Assembly: GCF_015694465.1 (NCBI RefSeq) | Contig: NZ_JADQDO010000007.1 | Coordinates: 156,241-220,240, forward strand | Length of the DNA stretch: 64,000 nt | Reading direction: 5' to 3' | Source: Microvirga alba | Lineage (GTDB): Bacteria; Pseudomonadota; Alphaproteobacteria; Rhizobiales; Beijerinckiaceae | In this document: piece after piece, positions 51,807-60,035 of the stretch | Position numbering within the stretch: the first letter of the stretch is position 1 | Layout: each line of letters opens with the position of its first letter | Notes under the pieces: model-generated | Database searches by the model: none | What the model saw: the letters and a program-made list of their open reading frames with translations, nothing else | Told to the model about the DNA's origin: nothing | Translations under genes and position numbers: made by a program

Positions 51807-53999
51807 TCAGACCGGCAGTGGTGCGCCGGGATCGGTTGAGCCATTAAAAAAGCCGCCCGGAGGCGGCTCTTGTGGCTGAATGGGGTATTGCTCCATCTCT
51901 GGAGGCATTGGGCCTCCCGGGGGCATTTCTGGTGGCTCTGGCGGCATCGGGGGCGCTGAAATCGCCTGCCCGATCTGGCCAAGGAGATGTTCAAGAAGCG
52001 CGAACCGTTGTTCGACGGCGGCGGGGTCGATCTGGAGCGGTGCCATAATGGCAAGAGCTTCAGCCTCGGCCTTGTCCGCTTTCGCTTTAGTTTCGCGGGC
52101 TTTCTGTTCCGTCAATTCCCGCTCGGCATCCTTGGTTTTAAGCTCAATCTGCGCGGCCATTTCTTGCATCGGGTCGGGGGGCGGCTGCGGGATAGGCTTG
52201 TCAGACTCCGCCTGAATGACGGCTTGGATCTGCGGAGGGGCAAGAAGCCTGAATCGCTCGGCCATCTCATCAGCCATCGGCCAATCTTGCGCCTTGACGT
52301 ATAGATCGCCAATGGCAGGCAGGGCTTGCGGGTTGGTCTGGAGGAGCTCACGCATACCGTCTCGAGCTTCTTCGCGCCGCGTGGTGTAGCTCGGCCCCAT
52401 GGACATGACCACATCGTAAGCGCCGACCGTCAGGTCATTCATGACCATTTCAGCCTGGCCGTCGAACGCCACGCCTTGAGGCTGGTTGACCTTCAGTTCC
52501 TCTGTCTTCCCGTCCTCTCCAGTGATACGGAGAGTGCGCGCCGTGTCGTAAATGTGCGGGATTAGATCAACGAGGATCGTCCCTGTGTGCTGGATCGCGA
52601 AGCTAAAGTTGTCCACGTAGACGAACGACCCAATATCGCCCTCTCGCTGCTTCGCGAGGATGGCCTTGCCGCTGTGCTCGGTCGATGGCGCGCCCAAGCC
52701 CGAGTTGAAAATGCCGATCGTCCGCTGGATGTCGTCGTGCGCGAGCTGAATCTCTTGGCTCAGACCAGTGGACGAAACTGCCGGCTGGACACGCTGGGGC
52801 GCTTGGTTCCCGTTAGCTGGGTCGGGCGTATATGGCAGATACGGATGGTTGACGGTGTTCGCCGTCCCCCAAATGTCCTGATGCTCCTCGAAGTTCTTTT
52901 CCGTCCCAATGAACGGAGCCTTAGGCTGAAGCGCCACGACTTCGGTTTGAGCCGACCGGCTGTAATTGTACATCCGCTGCGGGTCACGAGCGTAACGGAT
53001 CGCGCCGAAGCGAACGACCTTGCGGCCAATCGTGATCTGATTGCCCCAAACGGGGACGATGGGGATGTATCGGCCCGGATGCTTCTCAGGGCCTTCAAGG
53101 ACTTCGGAACACGAGATGACGCAACGCCACACCTCGTCAACGTCCCTCTCATCTTCGCGTTCGATCATACCAGCCGCGCGGGCCTGTTCGACGATTAGAG
53201 CCGCTTCCTCCGCGCGCTTCGGGTTGCTGTCGCTCAGGTCAAAGACCGAGCCATCCTTGAGCAACACGAGCTTATGCTTGGCGGGCTTCTTGTACCAATA
53301 TTCCGCAACCCTGACATGGTCATCGGTCAGCCAGTCGGTCATTTGGCTAGCGTAGGTTTCTGAACCATAGCTCTCAGGCGTTTTGCCGGGGAATTTGGCC
53401 TTAAACCCCGCCCGGCTCATGTCCACGGGCACAAAGCAGAATTTGGCGTCGGCGCGCGAAAGCTCAGTTGCATCCGGGTCCCAGAGGACGGACACGCCAT
53501 CCTCAATCGTTTCAAGCTTCAGATCCTGGTTGAAGGTAGAGGGAGAGGAATACTCAGCTCGCACCCGCCAATGGCCAACGCCACAGGAAACCTGACTATC
53601 CGCCGTCTTGGCATAAACCGCCGTCTGCGCCTTTGAACGGTTCTCGATGTACCGAATGACCCCAGCCATGGCATCAGCCGTCTTGGGGTCGCCATGGTCA
53701 TCGACGGGGACACACTTGATCGCAGGGCGCATCTGCCGGATATCGCCCGTGATCTGACGAACGTAGGTCGGGAGCGCGTTGATCGTCAGGCAGGGGCGTC
53801 CTTCAGCATCGCGCGCAGCCTTAGCCGGCTGGTCCCATTGGTTCAGGCCAACCAGAAACTCAAGATCGTAGTAAGCCTCGCGGATATTATCGCGCTCGCG
53901 CTGCCATGCAGATTCATAGCGTTGATGAGCTTCCGTCAGGAAGTCGGCATCATCTTGGGCGTCTTTGCCCTTCCGTGCCTTGTTCTCGTCAGTTGCCAT
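51807..53999 (-). CDS. portal protein, P22 gp1-like
   Basis: About 730 residues from ATG 53999. N-terminal DADFLTEAHQRYESAWQRER, GRPCLTINALPTYVRQITGD, DPDATELSRADAKFCFVPVD and the C-terminal helical barrel region (AQIELKTKDAERELTEQKAR) fit P22-type portals. It forms the dodecameric ring for DNA entry. The proline-rich end (PPEPPEMPPGGPMPPEMEQY) is unusual and overlaps a hairpin with U-tract inside the coding sequence at 51845-51868. Confidence 0.88.
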   Translation of the reverse strand: MATDENKARKGKDAQDDADFLTEAHQRYESAWQRERDNIREAYYDLEFLVGLNQWDQPAKAARDAEGRPCLTINALPTYVRQITGDIRQMRPAIKCVPVDDHGDPKTADAMAGVIRYIENRSKAQTAVYAKTADSQVSCGVGHWRVRAEYSSPSTFNQDLKLETIEDGVSVLWDPDATELSRADAKFCFVPVDMSRAGFKAKFPGKTPESYGSETYASQMTDWLTDDHVRVAEYWYKKPAKHKLVLLKDGSVFDLSDSNPKRAEEAALIVEQARAAGMIEREDERDVDEVWRCVISCSEVLEGPEKHPGRYIPIVPVWGNQITIGRKVVRFGAIRYARDPQRMYNYSRSAQTEVVALQPKAPFIGTEKNFEEHQDIWGTANTVNHPYLPYTPDPANGNQAPQRVQPAVSSTGLSQEIQLAHDDIQRTIGIFNSGLGAPSTEHSGKAILAKQREGDIGSFVYVDNFSFAIQHTGTILVDLIPHIYDTARTLRITGEDGKTEELKVNQPQGVAFDGQAEMVMNDLTVGAYDVVMSMGPSYTTRREEARDGMRELLQTNPQALPAIGDLYVKAQDWPMADEMAERFRLLAPPQIQAVIQAESDKPIPQPPPDPMQEMAAQIELKTKDAERELTEQKARETKAKADKAEAEALAIMAPLQIDPAAVEQRFALLEHLLGQIGQAISAPPMPPEPPEMPPGGPMPPEMEQYPIQPQEPPPGGFFNGSTDPGAPLPV
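51845..51868 (-). terminator. terminator-like hairpin inside portal 3' end
   Basis: Minus strand AGCCGCC-TCCG-GGCGGCT (51851-51868) followed by TTTTTT (51850-51845); it lies 38 bp before the portal stop, within the coding sequence. Confidence 0.7.
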
Positions 54000-54003
54000 C
54001 GAA

Positions 54004-55263
54004 TTAAGCACCCATCCAGCCGCCAGCGCGGCGAGTCTTCAGCTTGCGTTCCCGTTCAGCGCGGGGCTCTTCCATCGCAACGGCGAAATACCTGAATGCG
54101 TCAGAGCCATGAGACGCCCAATCGTGGAGAGGCGTCCGCTTGAACGTCTTCTTGTCTTCGTCCAGTTCGTAGCGGTAGTGGCGAAGGCACTGGAGGCCGT
54201 CCGCCGTCTTCTCGTCGTCAAACCAGCACTTGCCGAACACTGTGCGGGCAGCGTTGATGCCGTCAGCCAGTGAAAGGCGTGGCACGATGCGGACCGTCCG
54301 CCCAGCCGCACGCATCAGCTCTTCGACGCTGCGACCGGAGCCCATCTGCTTCGCCTGCGCGTCATGCGGCAGCCAATCGGTGCCGTAGACGTAACCCCGC
54401 TCTTGGAGCTTCTGGAGATAATGAGAGAGCGGCTTCTGGCAGTCCTGAAGGTAGTCAATCAGCCTGAATTCAAAGCCTACGGCCTGAGCGAACCAGATCG
54501 ACGTATTGTCAGCCCAACCCAAGTCCCAGATCGTATGAACGGGCTTTGACGCGTCATACGGAACGCGTGTAATGCGCCCGCCCTCCGTCGCCGCCCGGAT
54601 CTCAGAGGCGTACACAGCGCCATCTAGCGTCTGCTTACAGAAGCCCTCCCACACGTTGAGATAGGCGTCTTCGTCTCTGGCTTTCAGGTCGTCCTTTTCG
54701 GCCTTCAGAACCTCAGGGAACCACGGGTTATCCGACCAATTGATCTTCTGGACGACGGCCCCGGCTGGTGGGGTGCGAACGAACCGCTGATAGGTCTCGT
54801 CCTCCTCAAGGCCGGGGTTGAACGTGATCCAGATTTCCGACCCTTCCTTGCGGATCGTCGGTATCAACGTTTCCCACGAAGTCTTTGAAACCGTTCGGGC
54901 CTCCTCAACCCAGACGATGTCAACGCCCTCTTTTGACTTGATGTTGCCGATGTTGTGCTTCAACCCGGCAAAGATGAACAGCGAGCCGTTCTTGCCCCGC
55001 ACTTCCGTGTTGAGAACCTGATAGAAGTCCTCAAGGCCGAGGTCCCGTATCTGGTCCTTAAGAAGCTGGTGGACTGAATCCTCAATCGACTTCTGAATCT
55101 CACGGGCACAGAGCACCCGAAGCGGCCTTTGCGCCCCTAGGATCAGGAGAGCGCGAGCAACACCCCATGACTTCGCACCGCCGCGCCCGCCGTAGAGCAC
55201 CTTGTAGCGCCCAGGCTCAAACAAGCACTGGAGCTTTTCGGGGAACTCAGCATTAACCGGCAT
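54004..55263 (-). CDS. large terminase subunit
   Basis: A 419-residue ATPase/nuclease. Walker A is YGGRGGAKSWGVARAL, Walker B GVDIVWVEEARTVSKT, and the motif C region TFNPG follows. The C-terminal nuclease part has HTIWDLGWADNTSIWF with its acidic residue and DWASHGSDAFRYFAVAMEE. It packages DNA through the portal. Overlaps terS by 11 bp. Confidence 0.92.
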   Translation of the reverse strand: MPVNAEFPEKLQCLFEPGRYKVLYGGRGGAKSWGVARALLILGAQRPLRVLCAREIQKSIEDSVHQLLKDQIRDLGLEDFYQVLNTEVRGKNGSLFIFAGLKHNIGNIKSKEGVDIVWVEEARTVSKTSWETLIPTIRKEGSEIWITFNPGLEEDETYQRFVRTPPAGAVVQKINWSDNPWFPEVLKAEKDDLKARDEDAYLNVWEGFCKQTLDGAVYASEIRAATEGGRITRVPYDASKPVHTIWDLGWADNTSIWFAQAVGFEFRLIDYLQDCQKPLSHYLQKLQERGYVYGTDWLPHDAQAKQMGSGRSVEELMRAAGRTVRIVPRLSLADGINAARTVFGKCWFDDEKTADGLQCLRHYRYELDEDKKTFKRTPLHDWASHGSDAFRYFAVAMEEPRAERERKLKTRRAGGWMGA

Positions 55264-55540
55264 CGGGCCGCTTGAAGATCACTGCAATGCTGTGCTGGAC
55301 AGGCGGCGCGTCATCATCGCCGGATATCGGCTGGGTCGCCTTCCCGTAAGCACGGTCAAGGATCTCCTTGATGGCTGAAACGCGGGCTTGCTCGCTCTCA
55401 GCCTCTTGGGCCAACCGCGCCAGCTCCGTGACAACGGAGGGCACGTATTGGCGGGCAAGAGCCTTGATGTCAGCGGTTACGATATTGGGCTTGCCCTTCT
55501 GGCGACCGCCAGTCTTAGGAAGCCCCTTGGGCCGGGGCAT
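55253..55540 (-). CDS. putative small terminase subunit
   Basis: A 95-residue protein with a basic N-terminus (MPRPKGLPKTGGRQKGKPNI) and helices (KALARQYVPSVVTELARLAQ, VSAIKEILDRAYGKA). This AT-hook-like start plus DUF5681-like helix layout is common for small proteins upstream of TerL. It would recognise the pac/cos site, probably in or near the leader 55541-55974. Confidence 0.65.
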   Translation of the reverse strand: MPRPKGLPKTGGRQKGKPNIVTADIKALARQYVPSVVTELARLAQEAESEQARVSAIKEILDRAYGKATQPISGDDDAPPVQHSIAVIFKRPDAG

Positions 55541-55974
55541 GGTTTCTAAACCTATCTATTTTAGATTTCGTCGCCTTCACCGAGCCTGATCGTATCGACA
55601 GGGGGGGGCAAAAGCTCGTCCTTAAGGGATTGGGGCGCGCATACTCACCACCTTGCGACAAGGGGATAAGCGCTTTTGGTTGTGGGAGATGACGGCCCCA
55701 AAAGGGATTGATGCAGGCCGGGCTTGATACCGGCTAAGGGCGGCGTTGCCCGCCTTTCATACGGCGCGGGTCAGCCATCTTTAAGCGCTTTACGCCCCAC
55801 GCAAATCGCGCCTCCGCTGCGTGTCCTTCCACGCCGCTGCACCAAACTGAAAAGGCCCCGCGACCATCTCTGATCCGGGGCATAAAAATCCATACCGGCT
55901 AACGGGTTGCGTTGCCTGGGCCAGCCGACGCCTCAGGAGGCGCTCCGTTTTTGCTGGTCATCCTACGTCAATGA
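55541..55974 (-). promoter_or_regulatory. gene-free late leader with direct repeats and hairpins
   Basis: No open frame is supported in these 434 bp. On the minus strand two copies of GGCAACGC..TTAGCCGGTAT occur at 55892-55916 and 55727-55750 (one gap, two mismatches). TAAGCGCTTT occurs on the plus strand at 55667-55676 and 55782-55791. A terminator-like stem (GCCCCG/CGGGGC then CTTTTC) is at 55851-55878 and CCTTG-TCG-CAAGG at 55651-55663. It lies between the NusG-like gene and the late operon and probably holds the late promoter, antitermination-loading RNA and perhaps the packaging site (inference). Confidence 0.6.
55925..55952 (+). terminator. plus-strand hairpin with T-run in late leader
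   Basis: CGCCTC-AG-GAGGCG followed by CTCCGTTTTT on the plus strand. No rightward gene precedes it, so it might end an antisense transcript. Confidence 0.5.
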
Positions 55975-56622
55975 CTAGCACACGGCGTCAAGCTCTGCAA
56001 TAGCCATTTTCGCGGGGATGTCGATTTTCACCTTCCGGCCATAGACCTCGGCTTCAAGGGCGATGGTCGTCTTGGAAGCGTTGAGGATCGTTGCTGTGAA
56101 GCCCTCGAATGGACCGCTTGCCATGCGGACGGTCTGGCCAGATGCGAATTTCGCGGCGAAGCGTTGGGCTTCCTTCACCGTCTCGTCGTGATCGCCACGC
56201 TCGTAGGCATCCTGCATGCGGGACATAATCTCGTCTGGCACGCGGATCGGTGCCCCCTTGTTGTTGAGGATGTCCGCAACGCCATCGGTCAGGCGGATTG
56301 GGTAGAAGGAATCCAGCCCCTGCTCCAAGCCGACGAAGAGGTAGCGAGGGAAGAGCGGACGCTCCACCCTCTCACGCTTGTTCTTGTCCCCCTTGGCGCG
56401 ATGCGGAGGCACCTTCACCCACTTCGCCATCATCGGCAGGAAGGTGGCATAGCCGAGGGCCTCCAAGCCGCCCTGTGCACGCTCCTCGCACTTCGGGTTG
56501 GTGAAGATGACGTACCAGCTCGGATTGAGTACCGGGCGCGCAAGCGGCGATGGCCGGGAGCGGGCCTTTGTCTTGAAAGTACGCGGGACGCGATGGGTCA
56601 GAGATGAAGGCTCGAAGGACAT
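55975..56622 (-). CDS. NusG/RfaH-family transcription antitermination protein
   Basis: A 215-residue protein from ATG 56622. Residues 36-140 are an NGN domain: WYVIFTNPKCEERAQGGLEA, LGYATFLPMMAKW and the RPLFPRYLFVGLE motif of the NusG/RfaH fold. Residues 160-205 are a KOW-type domain (SGQTVRMASGPFEGFTATIL). The N-terminal 35 residues are basic and extra compared with NusG. NusG paralogues bind RNA polymerase and stop pausing and termination over selected operons. Here it is the last gene before the late leader, the position of Q-type antiterminators. Cellular NusG is expected elsewhere in the host genome. Confidence 0.85.
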   Translation of the reverse strand: MSFEPSSLTHRVPRTFKTKARSRPSPLARPVLNPSWYVIFTNPKCEERAQGGLEALGYATFLPMMAKWVKVPPHRAKGDKNKRERVERPLFPRYLFVGLEQGLDSFYPIRLTDGVADILNNKGAPIRVPDEIMSRMQDAYERGDHDETVKEAQRFAAKFASGQTVRMASGPFEGFTATILNASKTTIALEAEVYGRKVKIDIPAKMAIAELDAVC

Positions 56623-56682
56623 AGGTCTTCCCCGTTGCAAAAGGTCGGTCCCCTTTAAAAGTTGGTGGTCTATAGGCGGGCT

Positions 56683-56946
56683 TTAGTGACCGCTCTGTTG
56701 GGAGTTGGTGGGTTCAGTTGGATCGGTAGGAGTGGAGGCCTTGGTGATTGCTTCGATCATGTCGGCCATGCCGAGGAGACGCCCAGCCACCCATTCGCGC
56801 GGATAGGTCTCAACAACGGAAATCTGCTCGCCAAACCCGCCAGGGACGTGGTTGTAGCCAGTGCGCTTGCGCTCCTCGACCTTCAGCGTCTTGTCTGCGG
56901 TATCGCGCAACGCCGCGACGACTTGTGATAGAACAGCCTCACTCAT
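56683..56946 (-). CDS. hypothetical early phage protein
   Basis: An 87-residue, mostly helical protein (MSEAVLSQVVAALRDTADKT...) with an aromatic segment (FGEQISVVETYPREWVAGRL). Overlaps the upstream gene as ATGA-type. No family recognised. Confidence 0.6.
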   Translation of the reverse strand: MSEAVLSQVVAALRDTADKTLKVEERKRTGYNHVPGGFGEQISVVETYPREWVAGRLLGMADMIEAITKASTPTDPTEPTNSQQSGH

Positions 56947-57200
56947 TTGCTTTCGCTCTCTTTGGGAAGGATGGAGTCAATGGCGGCTTTGAAGGCCTCC
57001 TCGAAGTTGGCCTCGACCTCCCCGAAGTTTTCTTCCAAGCCCCACTTGCGCATTCCCGCTACCATCTCGCCCGTAGGCTCTCGGAGAACGCGGAGGGCGG
57101 CGATGGCAAGCTCAGGATAGATCCGCGCCAAGGGCTGGGCGATTAGCTCCTCACGGCGCTTCGCCATAGCCCCGGCCATCTTCTCGATCATCTCGTTCAT
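56943..57200 (-). CDS. hypothetical early phage protein
   Basis: An 85-residue helical protein (MNEMIEKMAGAMAKRREELI... IAALRVLREPTGEMVAGMRK). Coupled by 4-bp overlaps on both sides. Similar small proteins occur in phage early operons; role unknown. Confidence 0.6.
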   Translation of the reverse strand: MNEMIEKMAGAMAKRREELIAQPLARIYPELAIAALRVLREPTGEMVAGMRKWGLEENFGEVEANFEEAFKAAIDSILPKESESK

Positions 57201-57457
57201 TGGTCGTCCCTGTGCTTGAGGGAGCGGACCTCATCCGCGAACGCCTTGGCGACTAGCTGCGTAGGGTGGGTGATCTCCTGGCCTTCAGGCCAAAGCTTAT
57301 CCGCCGCCCTCTCCAGAGCATCGTTCTCGGCTTGGCGGATGGCTTTGGAGATAGCCCTGGTTTTGGCCATTGGAGACCCAGCAGCGCACGGACCGCCGTC
57401 GTCTCCCACGCCAGTGATGGCCTCCGCCCTTGCCTCCGGGCTCATTCCTTCTGTCAT
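57197..57457 (-). CDS. hypothetical early phage protein
   Basis: An 86-residue protein (MTEGMSPEARAEAITGVGDD..., then RAISKAIRQAENDALERAAD). Mostly helical and charged. It is the first of three coupled small genes. Confidence 0.55.
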   Translation of the reverse strand: MTEGMSPEARAEAITGVGDDGGPCAAGSPMAKTRAISKAIRQAENDALERAADKLWPEGQEITHPTQLVAKAFADEVRSLKHRDDQ

Positions 57458-57468
57458 GGGTGGGGCTC

Positions 57469-57687
57469 CTAGAATGGGATATCTCGATCTGGGTCCAGGC
57501 GCCGGATTTCAACTGGCGCACGGAGTTTCGCCGCCGCCACCGCGTGAAGAACAAAGAACTCATGCCCCTTGCACTTCTCCGCAAGACGGGCAGCCTCGCG
57601 CTCTGCATCCTCGTATGATGGATGGCGATAGGTCGGAGGCCCTCCGTTCGGATTCCAAACAACGTAGAAATTCAGGTCGCTTTGCAT
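57469..57687 (-). CDS. hypothetical phage protein
   Basis: A 72-residue protein (NFYVVWNPNGGPPTYRHPSY) with a beta-strand start, a helix (DAEREAARLAEKCKGHEFFV) and an acidic end. The strand-helix-strand shape resembles small phage proteins of unknown function often found near replication genes. Confidence 0.6.
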   Translation of the reverse strand: MQSDLNFYVVWNPNGGPPTYRHPSYEDAEREAARLAEKCKGHEFFVLHAVAAAKLRAPVEIRRLDPDRDIPF

Positions 57688-57722
57688 GTGGGTATCTTCC
57701 CTCCTCTGTCTAAAGATGATGG

Positions 57723-57980
57723 TCAGCCAGCCATACCAAGGGCTTGCATGTAGAGCTCAAGAATGGCTTCAGCCTCTTGGCGCTCTGCGTAATCCTGCTT
57801 TCGAAGGGCGATGATCTTGCGGATCGTGGCTCCATCAAAGCCGTTGCCCTTGGCCTCCTGGTAGACCCCTTTGATGTCTTCAGAGAGGCCCGCCTTTTCT
57901 TCCTCGAGACGCTCGATGCGCTCGATGAAAGCCTTTAGCTGGTCGGCGGATACGGATTCAGTTTGGAATGCGTCGGTCAT
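57723..57980 (-). CDS. GapR/DUF2312 nucleoid-associated protein homologue
   Basis: An 85-residue protein. [20 protein letters not shown], the block [20 protein letters not shown] and [20 protein letters not shown] follow the Caulobacter GapR sequence throughout. GapR binds overtwisted DNA ahead of replication and transcription and stimulates type II topoisomerases. A phage copy next to replication genes could serve phage DNA replication or modulate host chromosome topology (inference). Confidence 0.85.
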   Translation of the reverse strand: MTDAFQTESVSADQLKAFIERIERLEEEKAGLSEDIKGVYQEAKGNGFDGATIRKIIALRKQDYAERQEAEAILELYMQALGMAG

Positions 57981-57987
57981 GTTGTCC

Positions 57988-58461
57988 TCAGTGGTTCTTC
58001 GATTGCGCGGGAATAGCCCGTCGCGCCCCTGTCGCCGCTAGGCGAATCCGGGCGGACAGGGCCGCCAGTTCGTCAGCGACCTCGGCAACGGATGGGACGA
58101 ACTTGTATTTCCGGGGGATGCCGTGGACCGGGTCAGCGGCAAGCTTGATGACGACCACCGGGAACTGCGCAAGGTTCGCAATGAGCCCGATGAGGTAGGT
58201 ATCCGGGTCAACGAAGTCTCGAGCGCGGTAGCTGCCGACGATGGCCTTTGCAGCCTCTTTCGCGGCGATCGGGTCAGCGCGGCCGCAATCCATCGCCTCA
58301 TCCATCGCGAGCACGATGTCACATGCCGTCGTGTCCGGAACCCCGGTGTGAGCCGTCTGGAAAACTCTGGCTATCGCCTCCCCAGGAAGCAAGCCGTTCA
58401 AACCTTTCGTCGATACGGTCGAAGGCGCTCGCGAATTCTGACTTACGGTGAGGTTGTTCAT
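57988..58461 (-). CDS. hypothetical phage protein, replication region
   Basis: From ATG 58461, which follows GAGGTGG, the protein has 157 residues. A low-complexity N-terminus precedes helical blocks ([60 protein letters not shown]). The KFVPSVAEV motif recurs in rhizobial phage proteins but its role is unknown. It could be a replicative-helicase loader by position. Overlaps the upstream gene by 143 bp. Confidence 0.55.
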   Translation of the reverse strand: MNNLTVSQNSRAPSTVSTKGLNGLLPGEAIARVFQTAHTGVPDTTACDIVLAMDEAMDCGRADPIAAKEAAKAIVGSYRARDFVDPDTYLIGLIANLAQFPVVVIKLAADPVHGIPRKYKFVPSVAEVADELAALSARIRLAATGARRAIPAQSKNH

Positions 58462-59194
58462 GTGGTCCACCTCGTGGCTGAATCGTTGCGGTTGTTGGGT
58501 GCTCGTCTTCCCAGCGGCCCTTGTTCAACCAAGTGGCTGGGTGTGGGATGAACTGGGGGTCTGGGTTTGTTTCGAGGTAGGCCCGGAGCCCTGACAGGAT
58601 CTTGGCGAAGGGGACCCTGCCGGATTTGCGGACCTTGCCCAGCGCCTTCTCGGCATCGGGCTTTCCAACCTTCCGAGGGTACAGCCCGTAGAACTGCGCA
58701 AAGGCGTCCTTCGGCCAATTGGAATGAGCTTCTGCTACGATGATCAAATCACCGCCCGCCTCGTCCGCGCAATCCTTAGCGTCAGCTAAGGTAATATCTG
58801 TATCTGTCTCTGTATCTGGGGGCGTTGCGCAACGGTCATGCAACGTTGCGTCGCCGTTGCGTTTCCGTTGCCGTGACTTGCGGGAACGCTCCGTTGACGT
58901 GTCGCTTTCATATTGGCGATCAGACCACCGGCACACGCGGCCATCTTCAATCATCCCCATCCGGGCCATTTCCGCCAGAATGCCGGCCACGCTTTCAGTC
59001 TCGCAGCCCAGAACGTCCGCGATAGCATCCGCGTCATTATCGAAGGCCCCGCCGTCCTGTGTTTCGGAGGCGCTTTCGAGGATGTAGCACCACACGAAGA
59101 CAACACGCTCCCGCGTCGCCTTAGCCCGACGCGCAATGCCGCCGAACTTCGGATCTGTCGCCAGTCCTGTGTAATGGCGGAACCAACGAGTCAT
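58319..59194 (-). CDS. phage replication-initiation-like protein
   Basis: A 291-residue protein. The N-terminal 100 residues (WFRHYTGLATDPKFGGIARR, then CETESVAGILAEMARMGMIE) form a winged-helix as in phage replisome organisers. A basic linker (STERSRKSRQRKRN) follows, and the middle has FYGLYPRKVGKPDAEKALGK with FIPHPATWLNKGRWEDE, seen in phage DnaT/DnaD-like primosomal proteins. The last third overlaps the next gene. Confidence 0.7.
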   Translation of the reverse strand: MTRWFRHYTGLATDPKFGGIARRAKATRERVVFVWCYILESASETQDGGAFDNDADAIADVLGCETESVAGILAEMARMGMIEDGRVCRWSDRQYESDTSTERSRKSRQRKRNGDATLHDRCATPPDTETDTDITLADAKDCADEAGGDLIIVAEAHSNWPKDAFAQFYGLYPRKVGKPDAEKALGKVRKSGRVPFAKILSGLRAYLETNPDPQFIPHPATWLNKGRWEDEHPTTATIQPRGGPHEQPHRKSEFASAFDRIDERFERLASWGGDSQSFPDGSHRGSGHDGM

Positions 59195-59541
59195 CAGAAC
59201 GCCTCCTCAGCCCACCCGCCGCCGTCTTTCTTGGCGCGGGCCTTCAGGGCGATGAACCGGAACGGGTAAAGCTCTGACGCAACCTTGATCTTCACGCGAG
59301 CGTCATCCTGCCAGAAGCCTTTGACCTCGTGCATTTCCATGGTGCCGTCGTTGAGCATGACGGCGAAGTCAGGGCTGTAGAACGTGCTGTCGGCAAGACG
59401 GAGCTTCACGCCTTCGAACTTGTACCAAGCTACCTCCCCGGCCCTTTGGCGCAGGGAAAGGAAGTCGGCATAAGCCTTCTCAGTCTTGTTCATTTCGCCT
59501 GTCTTGAGGCGACCAAGGGCGAGGATGGTGGCGTTTTTCAT
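59194..59541 (-). CDS. DUF1064-type nuclease
   Basis: A 115-residue protein. MNKTEKAYADFLSLRQRAGE, the catalytic-type YSPDFAVMLNDGTMEMHEVK (D then ExK, PD-(D/E)XK layout) and GFWQDDARVKIKVASELYPF match DUF1064, a phage family related to restriction-like nucleases and likely Holliday junction or structure-specific cutting. Coupled by overlaps with neighbours. Confidence 0.78.
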   Translation of the reverse strand: MKNATILALGRLKTGEMNKTEKAYADFLSLRQRAGEVAWYKFEGVKLRLADSTFYSPDFAVMLNDGTMEMHEVKGFWQDDARVKIKVASELYPFRFIALKARAKKDGGGWAEEAF

Positions 59542-60035
59542 GCCAGCACCTCCAGCCGTTTCTTGATGGTCAGGACGGCAAGCCGGTAATCAGGATCTGC
59601 CGCCATGCGGGACTCGCAGCGGGTCGCACCCTTGATAATGGTCGTGTGGTCCTTGCCGCCTATAACGCGGCCAATGGACGGGTATGATTTCCCCGTCAGA
59701 TCCCTCGCGAGATACATGAACGCTTGCCGAGGTTGGACCACGCGCATGGTTCGCCGCTCGTTCTTAAGATCCTGCGTCGTGACCTGGAACCCAGCGGCCA
59801 CGTGCTCCAAGATGAGATGCATCGTCAGCCGTGGGGCCGCTTCGGACGAGCAGACGAGCCTGAAATTATCCAGAAGCTCAGCGACAGTTGGCTGTCTCAC
59901 CTCGACTACTGGCGGCGGCAGGGCGACCGGGATAACTGGCGCGGCCCGCCCTACCCGCTCAAAGGGGACAACTGGCATGGCGGGCCGCTGGTTGAAAACC
60001 GGGCGCGGACGAGCAAGCGTGGTGAAGCCGGCCAT
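59538..60035 (-). CDS. DnaA domain IV-like DNA-binding protein
   Basis: From ATG 60035, 165 residues. The first 70 are proline-rich and low complexity. The C-terminal half matches DnaA domain IV: VTTQDLKNERRTMRVVQPRQ, AFMYLARDLTGKSYPSIGRV and the signature GGKDHTTIIKGATR, which reads DnaA-boxes through a helix-turn-helix. The AAA+ ATPase domain is absent. It could direct phage origin recognition, or compete with DnaA at host oriC. Confidence 0.82.
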   Translation of the reverse strand: MAGFTTLARPRPVFNQRPAMPVVPFERVGRAAPVIPVALPPPVVEVRQPTVAELLDNFRLVCSSEAAPRLTMHLILEHVAAGFQVTTQDLKNERRTMRVVQPRQAFMYLARDLTGKSYPSIGRVIGGKDHTTIIKGATRCESRMAADPDYRLAVLTIKKRLEVLA

